Assembly: GCA_942491975.1 (NCBI GenBank)
Contig: CALOCY010000004.1
Coordinates: 124,001 to 188,000 of the forward strand
Source of the DNA: CALOCY01 sp942491975
GTDB taxonomy: Bacteria; Bacteroidota; Bacteroidia; Bacteroidales; Prolixibacteraceae
Direction of reading: 5' to 3'
Length of the DNA stretch: 64,000 bases
Positions within the stretch are counted from its first letter, which is position 1. The number at the start of each line of letters is the position of its first letter. A program made the position numbers and the translations under genes. Below, in pieces: positions 35,068 through 44,697 of this stretch. Under the pieces are notes generated by a model. It was not told where the DNA came from, did not search any database, and saw nothing but the letters and a program-made list of their open reading frames with translations.

Positions 35068-37029
35068 ATGATTGATCAATCCACCGTAGAACGGATATAT
35101 GATGTAGCAGAGATCACCGATGTTGTGGGAGAATTTGTTACCCTGAAAAAACGGGGTGTTAATTTTCTCGGGCTATGCCCTTTTCATAACGAAAGGACCC
35201 CCTCATTCACCGTCTCTCCGTCAAAAGGGATCTACAAGTGTTTTGGCTGTGGGAAAGGTGGTAATGCAGTGAACTTTATCATGGAGCATGAAAACCTTAA
35301 TTATGCAGAGGCACTCCGTTTTCTGGCCAAAAAATACAATATCGAGATTAAAGAAGAAGAGGAGACACCTGAAAGGATAGAGCAGCGCAACGAGCGGGAG
35401 AGTATGATGATTGTTTCCGCTTTTGCACAAAAATATTTTACCAATACCCTTCACAACGAAAATGATGGCCGTACTATAGCCCTCTCATACCTTCGTCAAC
35501 GCGGTATCCGTGATGACATCATCAAAAAGTTTGAATTGGGCTATTGTCCCGATAAAAAAGATGCATTCACCCAGACAGCCCAAAAAGAGGGCTACAAAAT
35601 GGATTTTTTGGAGAAGACAGGACTTACCATCCGGCGTGAAGACTGGGTACACGACCGTTTTTCGGCAAGGGTGATTTTTCCCATCCATAATATTGCAGGC
35701 CGGGTTATTGCTTTCGGAGGACGTATTCTTAAAGATGATGCCAAAGCGGCAAAATACCTTAACTCACCTGAGTCGGAGATTTACCACAAGAGCCATGTTT
35801 TGTACGGAATTTTTCAGGCAAAGCGGGAGATTGTACGAAACGATAAATGTTTCCTTGTAGAAGGATATACAGATGTATTGGCATTTCATCAGGCCGGTAT
35901 TGAAAATGTGGTGGCTTCATCAGGTACGGCCCTTACTCCTGATCAGATACGTTTGATCAAACGATTTTCCAATAATGTAACCATTATTTATGATGGCGAT
36001 GAAGCAGGTATAAAAGCGTCGCTAAGGGGAATTGACCTTGTGCTTAAAGAAGGGTTGAATATAAAAGTGTTGTTATTGCCCGATGGTGAAGATCCCGATA
36101 GTTTTGCACGTTCGATGAATTCTTCAGCGTTGATTGCCTATATTTCAAAGAATGAAACTGACTTCATCACATTCAAAACACAACTTTTATTGAAAGGTAC
36201 TGAAAAAGATCCGGTGACACGCGCACGGGTCATTACCGATATTGTACAATCGGTCTCGATGATTCCCGAGCCTATTGTCCGGTCAGTGTATATCAAAGAG
36301 TGTAGCAACCTGCTGGATGTAAAAGAAGAGGTGTTGTATCAGGAGGTACGGAAAATTAAACAGAAACAAACGCAGGAGACACAAAAAAAACAGCGACGGG
36401 ATGTTGAACGCAGCAAGAGTAAACGTCAGGAATCTCCATCAGTAAATGTTTCGAACGGAAATGCGAATCCCTGCGATGTAGAAGAGAAAGAGCTGCTACG
36501 GTTGATCTTAAGGTACTGCAATCACCCGTTGTTTGAAGAGAAGATTGATGAGCATCAGGCCAAAACCATTACAGTAAAGGAGTATATTATTACCGAATTG
36601 GACACCGATGGTTTAGAATCGGTCAATCCCGATTATCAGAAGATATTTGATGAAACCCGGTCACTATCGATAAATAATGAACCGGATTTTCAAAAACACT
36701 TCATCAATCATAACAACCCAAACATTTGCCGGATAGCATCTGATCTTTTGGCAGATAAATATATTGAAAGCCAACGCTGGAAGCGAAGCGGGTCTTATGT
36801 AGAATCTGAGGAGGAGATATTGAATGTGCTTGTCCCTAAGGCAGTTATCGAATATAAAATGACCCGTGTGAAATTGATAGAGAGGGAGGTGCTTTCGGCA
36901 TTAAAACGACTTGACCCGGAGAAGGAAACCGATGCTATTATTGAGTTGCAAACAAAAATAATAAACCTGAAAAAAGTACAAAATATACTGTCGAAAGACC
37001 TTGGAGAAAGGGCAATTATAAACGGTTAA
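35068..37029 (+). CDS. dnaG: DNA primase
   Basis: DnaG makes RNA primers at the replication fork. The 653 residues contain the CHC2 zinc finger (CPFHNERTPSFTVSPSKGIYKCFGCGKGG; ligands C, H, C, C near 39-62), the RNA polymerase core with the TOPRIM motifs LVEGYTDVLAFHQ (about 270) and IIYDGDEAG (about 310), and a helicase-binding C-terminal part. A hydrophilic Q/K/R/S-rich linker (about 430-465) separates core and C-terminal domains. It is followed 3 bases later by the PNPOx-like gene on the same strand, probably by read-through rather than functional linkage. Confidence 0.97.
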   Translation: MIDQSTVERIYDVAEITDVVGEFVTLKKRGVNFLGLCPFHNERTPSFTVSPSKGIYKCFGCGKGGNAVNFIMEHENLNYAEALRFLAKKYNIEIKEEEETPERIEQRNERESMMIVSAFAQKYFTNTLHNENDGRTIALSYLRQRGIRDDIIKKFELGYCPDKKDAFTQTAQKEGYKMDFLEKTGLTIRREDWVHDRFSARVIFPIHNIAGRVIAFGGRILKDDAKAAKYLNSPESEIYHKSHVLYGIFQAKREIVRNDKCFLVEGYTDVLAFHQAGIENVVASSGTALTPDQIRLIKRFSNNVTIIYDGDEAGIKASLRGIDLVLKEGLNIKVLLLPDGEDPDSFARSMNSSALIAYISKNETDFITFKTQLLLKGTEKDPVTRARVITDIVQSVSMIPEPIVRSVYIKECSNLLDVKEEVLYQEVRKIKQKQTQETQKKQRRDVERSKSKRQESPSVNVSNGNANPCDVEEKELLRLILRYCNHPLFEEKIDEHQAKTITVKEYIITELDTDGLESVNPDYQKIFDETRSLSINNEPDFQKHFINHNNPNICRIASDLLADKYIESQRWKRSGSYVESEEEILNVLVPKAVIEYKMTRVKLIEREVLSALKRLDPEKETDAIIELQTKIINLKKVQNILSKDLGERAIING

Positions 37030-37032
37030 GCT

Positions 37033-37521
37033 ATGCGAACAGTTGATATTCATAATAACGAAGAGATTACGGCTATCATTAAATCGTGCAAAACATGTTT
37101 TGTGGGTATGGCTGATGAGAATGGACAGCCTTATGTTTTGCCGATGAATTTTGGGTACGGGAATGGGGAAATTATTCTTCACTCTGCACCTTCCGGACGC
37201 ATGATCGATATATTGCACCAAAACCCCAAAGTGTGTGTCACCTTTCTTCAGGGAGAAGAGTTGTGTTGGATGCATGAACACATGGCTTGCAGCTACCGGG
37301 TAAAATCAAAATCAATTCTTGTTGAAGGAACTGTCCGTTTTGTTACGGATTATGAGGAGAAAGAACAATACCTTCACCGGATGATGAAACAATACAGTGA
37401 CCGTACGTTTAAGTTCAATTCCCCGGCGGTGAAAAATGTGGCTATTATGGTAGTGAAGGCTGATAATTTGTCAGCCAAAGAGTTTGGGGCACCTCCGAAA
37501 ACACCGTGGGTGAAAAAATGA
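37033..37521 (+). CDS. Pyridoxamine 5'-phosphate oxidase-like (FMN-binding) protein
   Basis: This 162-residue split-barrel protein resembles NimA/PNPOx-like FMN-binding proteins: IIKSCKTCFVGMADENGQPYVLPMNFGYGNGEIILHSAPSGRMIDIL, with a C-terminal LSAKEFGAPPKTPW stretch. Some relatives reduce nitro groups, others have unknown roles; activity cannot be decided. It sits 3 bases after dnaG and its stop codon overlaps the ATG of the epimerase gene in an ATGA junction (37518-37521), so those two are translationally coupled. Confidence 0.87.
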   Translation: MRTVDIHNNEEITAIIKSCKTCFVGMADENGQPYVLPMNFGYGNGEIILHSAPSGRMIDILHQNPKVCVTFLQGEELCWMHEHMACSYRVKSKSILVEGTVRFVTDYEEKEQYLHRMMKQYSDRTFKFNSPAVKNVAIMVVKADNLSAKEFGAPPKTPWVKK

Positions 37522-38607
37522 TCCCTATGGATATATCTCCCGAAAATAAGGAAACTGACAAAATGATCCTCGTAACCGGAGGCACAGGAATGTTGGGGGC
37601 GCATTTGCTCCTTGACCTGATGCGTACAAACGGAAAAGTAAGGGCATTGAAACGAACCACCAGCAATCTCTCGCATGTACGTAACATATTTTCGTTTTAC
37701 GAACCTGATTGGGAACTGCTTTTTGACCGGATTGAATGGGTAGATGTCGATTTGCTTGATTACTCTTCGGTGAGCAGGGCCATGAAAGGGGTTGATATGG
37801 TTTTCCACTGTGCGGCTACGGTTTCATTTCATAAACGAGACCGCCAGCTGTTGCTTGACAATAATATCTGCAGCACTACAAATATGGTCAATGCAGCACT
37901 CAATGAAGGGGTAAGGCGTTTTTGTCATGTTAGCAGTACTGCGGCTATTGGGCGTTCCGAAAACGGGGAGCCTTCAACCGAAAAGCATGTGTGGGCACCG
38001 GAAAAGAAGCATTCCGGATACAGTGAGAGTAAGTTTTATTCAGAGATGGAAGTGTGGAGGGGAATTGAGGAAGGGCTGGATGCAGTGATTGTAAACCCCT
38101 CGGTGATATTGGGTTCGGGAAACTGGAACTGGGGAAGCCCACTCTATTTTTCAACCATCTGGAACGGGTTAAAGTATTATACCAGGGGAGGGACAGGCTA
38201 TGTGGATGCGCGTGATGTAAGCCGTGCAATGATCCATCTTACCGATGATGAAAACTGGGAAAAGGTACGAAAACAGCGCTTTATTGTAAGTGCTGAGAAT
38301 CGGCCTCACCGCGATGTTTTCAATTTGATTGCCGATAATCTTGGAAAAAAACGGCCATCAGTTTTTGCTTCCGGCCTGATGCTTAATATAGGCTGGAGAA
38401 TGGCTGCGCTGGCAGCTTTTTTCAACAAAAAACGGCCTGTAATTACACGCGAAACAGCAAGCGGCGCAAACCTGTTTAGCAACTATTCGGGAAAAAAAAA
38501 TCACACAGCTTATTGATTTCAAATACACCCCCATTGATCAGGCAATCAGGAAAATTGCAACACTTTTTTTGAAGGATACAAAAAATTCCGAAGAGGAAAT
38601 GTTATAG
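37518..38607 (+). CDS. NAD-dependent epimerase/dehydratase family protein, 3' end frameshifted at an A9 tract
   Basis: This Rossmann-fold SDR has the glycine-rich NAD site ILVTGGTGMLGAHLL at its N-terminus and the catalytic SxnYxxxK region SSTAAIGRSENG...HSGYSESKFYSE (about 145-180). As sequenced, the frame stops at 38516 after a run of nine A (38492-38500). In the +1 frame the missing tail continues as KITQLIDFKYTPIDQAIRK... to a TAG at 38607, a plausible family C-terminus (LIDFKYTPIDQAI). With A8 the protein would be 362 residues. Substrate unknown. The start overlaps the PNPOx-like stop (ATGA). The corrected end meets the stop of the opposing rarD gene. Confidence 0.85.
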
Positions 38608-39486
38608 CTGTTTTTTCCGCTTTAGCATCGATACAGAGTAAAATACCAGTGCCACCCAAATGCACCCAAAAGCGATGCTTTGTTCGTAACGAAATGACTC
38701 ACCGTAGACAATAATACCCAATAACAGCATGAGCGTAGGGGCAATGTATTGCATAAAACCGACAGAAGTTAACGATATGCGTTGTGCCCCCATTGCAAAC
38801 CAGAAGAGGGGCATAGAGGTTACAACTCCGGTGACAATGAGCAGGATATTAGTAACCGGGTCACCTGCAAAAAGGTATCCGGTGCCATCAAATAATTTCC
38901 ACACAATGAACAGTGCTGCAAAGGGTGTAATCATTAATGTTTCTATAGCCAACGCAGGCATGGCCTCAATACCTGATGTCTTTTTTAGTAATCCGTAAAA
39001 ACCAAAACTAAATGCCAGATACAGTGCAATCCACGGGAAATGGCCATAATCGATGGTGAGGTAGGCAACGGCAGCAACAGCTAGCAGCAATGCAATAAAT
39101 TTAAGCTTATCGAGTCGTTCGTGCAGTACCAGCATACCTAATGCTACATTGATGAGCGGAGTAATATAGTATCCCAGACTGGCTTCTACAATTTGCCTGG
39201 TATTAACAGCATAAATGTAGACACCCCAATTACTGCCTATCAGCAATGATGTGATGAGGAGTGTATTTCGCGTTTTGCGTGAACGGAGCAACCCGAAAAT
39301 ACGATGCCGTTGTTTTATTAGCAGTAAGATGAATAGAAAAATGAATGACCAGAAAATACGGTGAGCCAGTATTTCCCATGCCGGAACAGCTTTAAGCAGT
39401 TTCCAATACACGGGCAAAATGCCCCAGGCTATGAAAGCCAAAAACGCATAAAAATAGCCGAGTACACTATCACGATTTGAATTCAT
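38602..39486 (-). CDS. rarD: EamA family transporter, RarD-like
   Basis: The 294-residue inner-membrane protein has ten hydrophobic segments in two EamA repeats and the RarD signature at the N-terminus: GYFYAFLAFIAWGILPVYWKLLKAVPAWEILAHRIFWS. RarD is linked to chloramphenicol sensitivity in Pseudomonas, but the natural substrate is unknown. It converges on the epimerase gene; the corrected 3' end of that gene overlaps this gene's stop by about 6 bases. The gene appears monocistronic. Confidence 0.9.
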   Translation of the reverse strand: MNSNRDSVLGYFYAFLAFIAWGILPVYWKLLKAVPAWEILAHRIFWSFIFLFILLLIKQRHRIFGLLRSRKTRNTLLITSLLIGSNWGVYIYAVNTRQIVEASLGYYITPLINVALGMLVLHERLDKLKFIALLLAVAAVAYLTIDYGHFPWIALYLAFSFGFYGLLKKTSGIEAMPALAIETLMITPFAALFIVWKLFDGTGYLFAGDPVTNILLIVTGVVTSMPLFWFAMGAQRISLTSVGFMQYIAPTLMLLLGIIVYGESFRYEQSIAFGCIWVALVFYSVSMLKRKKQL

Positions 39487-39584
39487 GTAGTTAAAGGTAG
39501 AAAAAATCTCGACTTAGCATCTTATGACAGCAGTCATGAAAATCCAGGGCTGATCTTGGTGCATCAGCATAGAGGTATCAATAT

Positions 39585-40895
39585 CTATTTCTGCCTGAAG
39601 AATATCTGAATAGGGACACCCGTCAGGTCAAACGCTTCGCGAATCACATTTTCCAGGTAACGCCTGTACGGATCTTTTATATACTGCGGCAAATTGGCAT
39701 AAAAGGCAAATATGGGGGTTGCCGATGGCAGTTGGGTAACATATTTAATACGTATGTATTTCCCTTTATAAGATGGAGGGGGGTATTTTTCAATGGCCTC
39801 AAGCATCACTTCGTTGAGCTGTGATGTTTTAATCCGTTTTTTACGGTTTTCATATACCGTTATGGCCGTTTCAAGCGATCTATGTATCCGTTGTTTGGTA
39901 ATGGCCGAAGTAAACACAACCGGCACATCGGTGTTGGGTGCTATACGATCATGTATTTCTTCTAAAAATTTCTTGGTGGAGTGAGTGTCTTTCTCTACAA
40001 GATCCCATTTATTGACCAATATTACAATGCCTTTTTTATTCCGCCATATCAAGCTGAAAATATTGACATCCTGCGCTTCAATACTGCGTGTAGCATCCAA
40101 CATGAGTATGCATACATCACTGTATTCAATTGAACGCACAGAGCGCATAACAGAATAAAATTCCACATTCTCCTTTACTTTTACTTTTTTTCGTAGCCCG
40201 GCAGTATCGGTGAGTATAAAATCGTAACCAAATTTATTGTAACGGGTATGAATGGCATCACGTGTGGTGCCGGCAATGTCGGTAACAATATGGCGTTCTT
40301 CGCCTGTAAGGGCATTGATCATAGATGATTTCCCCACATTTGGACGGCCTACAATAGAAATACGCGGGACTCCTTCCAAATTCTCTTCCTCTGTTTTGCG
40401 GGGGAGCGCTTCAACTACTTTATCCAATAAATCTCCTGTTCCGCTTCCATTGATAGATGAGATACAGAAAAGATCATCACCCAACCCAAGACTGTAAAAT
40501 TCAGACGCATCGTAACGTCGTGAATTGTTGTCTACCTTGTTGACCACCAGAAAAACTTTTTTTGATGCACGCCGTAGAATTCCTGCTAAAGCCTGATCCA
40601 GGTCGGTAATGCCGTTTTCCACATCCACAACAAATAGCAAAATATCGGCCTCGTCAATGGCCAGTTGTGCCTGGCGACGTATCTCCTCTTCAAATATATC
40701 GTCGGAGTTTACCACATATCCCCCGGTATCAATAATTGAAAATTCTACGCCGTTCCATTCCACTTTACCGTAGTTACGGTCGCGTGTCACACCTGCAGTT
40801 TCATTTACAATGGCCTGCCGTGTTTCTGTAAGACGGTTGAAAAGTGTCGATTTTCCTACGTTGGGGCGCCCAACAATGGCTACTATATTGCTCAT
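39585..40895 (-). CDS. der: Ribosome assembly GTPase Der (EngA)
   Basis: Der is a double GTPase that acts in 50S subunit maturation. The first G domain shows GRPNVGKST, DTGG and NKVD (about residues 8-120). The second shows GRPNVGKSS, DTAG and NKWD (about 180-300). A KH-like domain ends the 436-residue protein (PSYKGKYIRIKYVTQLPSATPIFAFYAN). Era lies next upstream on the same strand, separated by 180 bases with no obvious gene; the pair is a common Bacteroidota arrangement. Confidence 0.97.
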   Translation of the reverse strand: MSNIVAIVGRPNVGKSTLFNRLTETRQAIVNETAGVTRDRNYGKVEWNGVEFSIIDTGGYVVNSDDIFEEEIRRQAQLAIDEADILLFVVDVENGITDLDQALAGILRRASKKVFLVVNKVDNNSRRYDASEFYSLGLGDDLFCISSINGSGTGDLLDKVVEALPRKTEEENLEGVPRISIVGRPNVGKSSMINALTGEERHIVTDIAGTTRDAIHTRYNKFGYDFILTDTAGLRKKVKVKENVEFYSVMRSVRSIEYSDVCILMLDATRSIEAQDVNIFSLIWRNKKGIVILVNKWDLVEKDTHSTKKFLEEIHDRIAPNTDVPVVFTSAITKQRIHRSLETAITVYENRKKRIKTSQLNEVMLEAIEKYPPPSYKGKYIRIKYVTQLPSATPIFAFYANLPQYIKDPYRRYLENVIREAFDLTGVPIQIFFRQK

Positions 40896-41075
40896 ATTCA
40901 GTTGTCTGCTTTAAAATATTTGTTTTTGAATATCGAACATCCATCAACGATTTAAGTTTTCAGAAGTATTTCATTTACTTTTATGATGGGTTCAAATCAA
41001 AAATCGTTAATCGGTGTTTTTTTGTTCTTAAATCAGTTATAGTTCGTTTTAAGATGGATTTTCAATCCGTTCTGA

Positions 41076-41960
41076 CTATTGCATATCGTATCCAAACCGC
41101 CGCAACTCATTATCCTGATCGCGCCATCCTTTTCTGACCTTGACAAATAGTTCCAAAAATATTTTCTTATTGAAAAACTCTTCCATATCAATTCGGGCCT
41201 GAGTCCCTACTTTTTTTAACATGCTTCCCTTATGTCCGATGATAATTCCTTTTTGGGTATTGCGATTTACATATATAATTGCACTGAGACGGATAATCTT
41301 TTCTTCTTCTTTAAAGGTGTCAATTTCTACTTCAATGGAGTAGGGGATCTCTTTTTGGTAGTTGAGCAATATTTTTTCGCGAATAATTTCCTGGGCAAAA
41401 AAACGTTCATTACGGTCGGTAAGGTCATCTTTCGGGAAATAGGGAGGAGCTTCGGGTAGCAACTCCATAATGCTGTCGAAAATGGGTGCAATATTGAACT
41501 TCTCAAGCGCAGAAACAGGCATTATACGAGCTTCGGGGAAAATGGTACTCCAATAGTCAAATAGCTCGGTAACCTTTTCCTGATCGGAAAGATCAATTTT
41601 GTTGATTAGCACAATGACCGCAACTTTGGAGTTGCGAATCCTATCGATATACTCCTGATTTTTATCCGGTTGTTCAACCACATCGGTTACATACAACACT
41701 ACATCGGCATCAATAAGTGCGGTGTTTACAAACTTCATCATTGATTCCTGAAGCTTGTAATTGGGCTTTAGTATTCCCGGGGTATCAGAATAAACAATCT
41801 GAAAATCGTCACCGCTGACAATGCCTTTTATACGGTGGCGGGTTGTTTGCATTTTCGATGTGATAATCGATAATTTTTCGCCTACCAACACATTCATGAT
41901 GGTCGATTTCCCGACATTGGGATTACCCATAATATTTACAAACCCCGATTTATGCGCCAT
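41076..41960 (-). CDS. era: GTPase Era
   Basis: Era binds the 3' end of 16S rRNA in 30S assembly. The 294 residues have the G motifs GNPNVGKST (about 12-20), DTPG (about 60) and NKID (about 122) and a C-terminal KH domain (GIIIGHKGSMLKKVGTQARIDMEEFF near 240). A TATCTTTG box lies at 41995-42002, giving a leader of about 28 bases. Der follows on the same strand. Confidence 0.97.
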   Translation of the reverse strand: MAHKSGFVNIMGNPNVGKSTIMNVLVGEKLSIITSKMQTTRHRIKGIVSGDDFQIVYSDTPGILKPNYKLQESMMKFVNTALIDADVVLYVTDVVEQPDKNQEYIDRIRNSKVAVIVLINKIDLSDQEKVTELFDYWSTIFPEARIMPVSALEKFNIAPIFDSIMELLPEAPPYFPKDDLTDRNERFFAQEIIREKILLNYQKEIPYSIEVEIDTFKEEEKIIRLSAIIYVNRNTQKGIIIGHKGSMLKKVGTQARIDMEEFFNKKIFLELFVKVRKGWRDQDNELRRFGYDMQ

Positions 41961-41994
41961 TATCCTATTATAAATGAAGAAATTATTATTGCCG

Positions 41995-42002
41995 CAAAGA
42001 TA
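41995..42002 (-). promoter_or_regulatory. Putative -7 box of era
   Basis: TATCTTTG on the minus strand, 34 bases before the start codon. Confidence 0.5.
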
Positions 42003-42080
42003 GGAATTTAATGCTAATTATAGGTCGCAACACCTATTTCGTGAAAACATAAGAATATCCAACAAGTAAAGTATTCTCTT

Positions 42081-42101
42081 ATTCCGGGTTAAGCCCGGAA
42101 T
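42081..42101. terminator. Inverted repeat between the membrane protein gene and era
   Basis: ATTCCGGG-TTAAG-CCCGGAAT is an 8-bp perfect stem with a 5-base loop, 89 bases after the stop of the gene at 42190. No T tract is present, so it may be a dispersed palindrome rather than a terminator. Confidence 0.35.
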
Positions 42102-42189
42102 CCCATGACTTGATCATCAGGTTTATGAGATTGCTGCAAAAGCAGGAATAAAAGTGAGGTCTTTAGATATATTCACCTTACCATGTAGA

Positions 42190-42888
42190 TTACGCTGCAA
42201 TATTTTCGAGTTCGTTAAGGGTTAGCTTTAGCTTTACCAAATAGCGGCCATACAATTTTTTGAAAATGTAATTCCACAAGTAATAGAAAGCCAACAGGAT
42301 AACAAGCAGTATTACAAAACAGACGAAGATAATGGTGAGTTTCATGGAAAGGGTATATTTTACTCCTTGTTCTGCATAAAGGTTAAGGGCTGCAACAATG
42401 CCCGAGGTAAAGCTTATGGCAATATTCAGGATAATAATCCCCAATGCGGCATAAAAAAGGTTCCTGAACATCCTGAGGGTTTTGACAATGCGGCTGAGGG
42501 AATCTTTCAAATTGTGTTGGTTGATATTACGGGTATTGATTTTACGGTAACAGAAGTAGAAATAGATAAATACCCCGATGGCCAATACCATATCGAAAAT
42601 ATCAAACACATACAACCATCCCGGAAATTCTATTTGTTTTGATAACTCATTCAATTTTCCCGGTAATTGTTCAAATCGTGGGGCAAAATAGTAGTTGTTT
42701 GCCACCATTAAAACAATCAGCAACAGTAAAATACCAAAGCTGATGCGTACGTTCAGATCGATTTTATCAACAATACTTCTGGTCTGTTTTCCTACAAGTT
42801 TTTTGATCTCCTCCGGGCTCAGCGTTTTCTTATGCTCATCTCTTGCCGAGGCCTGCTGCCATACCGATCTTAAATCTGATGTCTTCAT
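42190..42888 (-). CDS. Membrane protein, possible anti-sigma factor
   Basis: This 232-residue protein has a soluble N-terminal segment of ~45 residues (SDLRSVWQQASARDEHKKTLSPEEIKKLV) and four hydrophobic segments (about 48-65, 90-110, 138-162, 180-205). It begins 37 bases after the ECF sigma factor gene. That pairing suggests a membrane regulator of the sigma factor, but no zinc-binding anti-sigma motif is visible. Family not recognised; role is inferred from position only. Confidence 0.7.
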   Translation of the reverse strand: MKTSDLRSVWQQASARDEHKKTLSPEEIKKLVGKQTRSIVDKIDLNVRISFGILLLLIVLMVANNYYFAPRFEQLPGKLNELSKQIEFPGWLYVFDIFDMVLAIGVFIYFYFCYRKINTRNINQHNLKDSLSRIVKTLRMFRNLFYAALGIIILNIAISFTSGIVAALNLYAEQGVKYTLSMKLTIIFVCFVILLVILLAFYYLWNYIFKKLYGRYLVKLKLTLNELENIAA

Positions 42889-42925
42889 TCGTTTTTAGTT
42901 AGGCTCAATACGGTAAAAGAATTTT

Positions 42926-43411
42926 TTATTCTTCAACACACATTAGTTTTTTCAATTTTTTCTTCACCCTGTTCATCTTTACCCGCACATAGTTTTGTGT
43001 AATACCGGTGATTTCAGCAATCTCCTCGTATGGTTTATTTTCCAGGTAAAGCAGGACAATCGATTTCTCGACACCTGATAGTTTTGCTATTGCTTTATAT
43101 AAAAGTTTTATGTTCTCTTCCAGCTCTTCATCCCGGGAATTGTCAACAATCTGAAACGACGATTCCATAGGTACCTGATCGGGTTTGCGTTTCCCGCGCT
43201 TAAAGCTTGTTATGGCTGTGTTTAGGGAAACCCGGTACATCCATGTCGAAAATTTCGCCTCATTCCTGAACGAAGAGAACGATTTCCATAACTGTGCCAG
43301 GATCTCCTGAAAAAGGTCTTTACGATCCTCTTCATTGTCGCAGTAGACACTACACACCTTATGGATAATCCCCTGGTTCCTGGTTATAATATTGACGAAA
43401 TCTTCTTTCAA
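42926..43411 (-). CDS. ECF-type RNA polymerase sigma factor
   Basis: The 161-residue protein has sigma region 2 (DLFQEILAQLWKSFSSFRNEAKFSTWMYRVSLNTAITSFKR, about 30-75) and region 4 (LSGVEKSIVLLYLENKPYEEIAEITGITQNYVRVKMNRVKKKLKKL, about 112-157). It lacks region 3, as ECF factors do. Transcription of stress or envelope genes is typical. The next gene downstream encodes a four-segment membrane protein that may be its regulator. Confidence 0.93.
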   Translation of the reverse strand: MKEDFVNIITRNQGIIHKVCSVYCDNEEDRKDLFQEILAQLWKSFSSFRNEAKFSTWMYRVSLNTAITSFKRGKRKPDQVPMESSFQIVDNSRDEELEENIKLLYKAIAKLSGVEKSIVLLYLENKPYEEIAEITGITQNYVRVKMNRVKKKLKKLMCVEE

Positions 43412-43470
43412 CGTCTCAAAATATTAGTCGTACATTATAAGGTGAAAATTACATAAAAATATTGCGGATG

Positions 43471-44514
43471 TCAAAAATTTCCCATTTTTAAAAAGTCCAG
43501 CTCTTTGGGAGTAATGAAACGCCACTTTCCACGGGGAAGGTTCTTTTTGGTAAGGCCTGCAAAATAGACCCTGTCGAGTTTTTCTACGGTGTATCCGAGA
43601 TGTGCAAATATACGTCGCACAATACGGTTACGTCCCGAATGAATTTCAATTCCTACCTGGCGTTTATCATCTTCTTCAACAAAACTGACCGAATCGGCAG
43701 CAATAAATCCATCTTCCAGCTCAAATCCGTCTGCAATTTTTTGCAGATCGCTTTTGGTGATCTCTTTATCTAAAAAAGCGTGATAAATCTTTTTGTGGTT
43801 ATGTTTTGGGTGGGTGAGTTTTTTTGTCAATTCACCATCATTGGTAAACAACAACAGTCCTGTGGTGTCTTTATCGAGGCGCCCCACCGGGTAAACCCGC
43901 TCTTCACATGCTCCCTCAATAAGATCCATCACTATTTTCTTTGCGTGTTTATCTTCAACTGTAGTGACAAATCCTTTGGGCTTATTCAACAGGATGTATT
44001 GTTTTTTCTCCAATAATAACTGTCGCCCGTCAAAACGTACATCGTCAGTGCGTTTTACCTGATGCCCCATTTCGGTTACTACTTTACCATTTACCGTTAC
44101 CACGCCCGAACTGATGTACACATCGGCTTCGCGACGGGAACAAACACCGGCATTGGCCAGAAAACGGTTAAGCCTTATGCTGTCGTCCTTCTTTTTTGCA
44201 GTGTCATTTCGTGGTTTATCAGCAGGTTTTGTTGTTATTTTCGCAAACCGGTTGTCTTTACCTTTAAAACCGGAAGTTTTAGATGCTCCCTCTTCCGACC
44301 ATTTTTTATCTTGTGTGTTTCGTCTGTCAGAAGACCGATCTTTTCTGTTTTCCCCTGAAAACCGGTTGTCTTTATCTTTCGATCCGGAGGTTTTAGAAGA
44401 TCTCTCTTTCGGCTGATTTTTATCTTTTATATTCCGTCTGCCAGAAGAGCGGTCCTTCCTGTCTGCTCCTGAAAATTTGCCTTTTGACCTGTTTCCCCGT
44501 TGTATTTTTCTCAT
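43471..44514 (-). CDS. rluB: RluB-type 23S rRNA pseudouridine synthase with repeated basic N-terminus
   Basis: The 347-residue protein has an S4 domain (IRLNRFLANAGVCSRREADVYISSGVVTVNG, about 108-150) and a pseudouridine synthase domain with catalytic aspartate in GRLDKDTTGLLL near 215. It modifies 23S rRNA by the RsuA/RluB mechanism. The first ~100 residues are a charged, low-complexity extension containing two copies of a 38-residue unit (KDRSSGRRN at 20 and KDRSSDRRN at 58). Such extensions occur in Bacteroidota members. The RluB assignment within the RsuA/RluB/E/F group is tentative. Confidence 0.88.
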   Translation of the reverse strand: MRKIQRGNRSKGKFSGADRKDRSSGRRNIKDKNQPKERSSKTSGSKDKDNRFSGENRKDRSSDRRNTQDKKWSEEGASKTSGFKGKDNRFAKITTKPADKPRNDTAKKKDDSIRLNRFLANAGVCSRREADVYISSGVVTVNGKVVTEMGHQVKRTDDVRFDGRQLLLEKKQYILLNKPKGFVTTVEDKHAKKIVMDLIEGACEERVYPVGRLDKDTTGLLLFTNDGELTKKLTHPKHNHKKIYHAFLDKEITKSDLQKIADGFELEDGFIAADSVSFVEEDDKRQVGIEIHSGRNRIVRRIFAHLGYTVEKLDRVYFAGLTKKNLPRGKWRFITPKELDFLKMGNF

Positions 44515-44697
44515 CTGAATGTATGTTGTACTAAATGTGTTGCAAAGTTCGCAATAATTATCTGAATTCTATGGAGATGAACGTAGAATCTATTTACAAA
44601 CTCCTACTATTCTTCGCTAACGACTTCTTCATTGCTTATTTTAATTGTTTTATCGAAACGGAAGTTTTATATTCATAGGTTCAATTGTGGTAAAAAG

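Noticed and set aside
42105..42175. Short protein-like stretch (HQVYEIAAKAGIKVRSLDIF) upstream of the membrane protein's stop
   Set aside because: Only about 25 codons, no start codon context and no family match; could be a remnant but not supportable.
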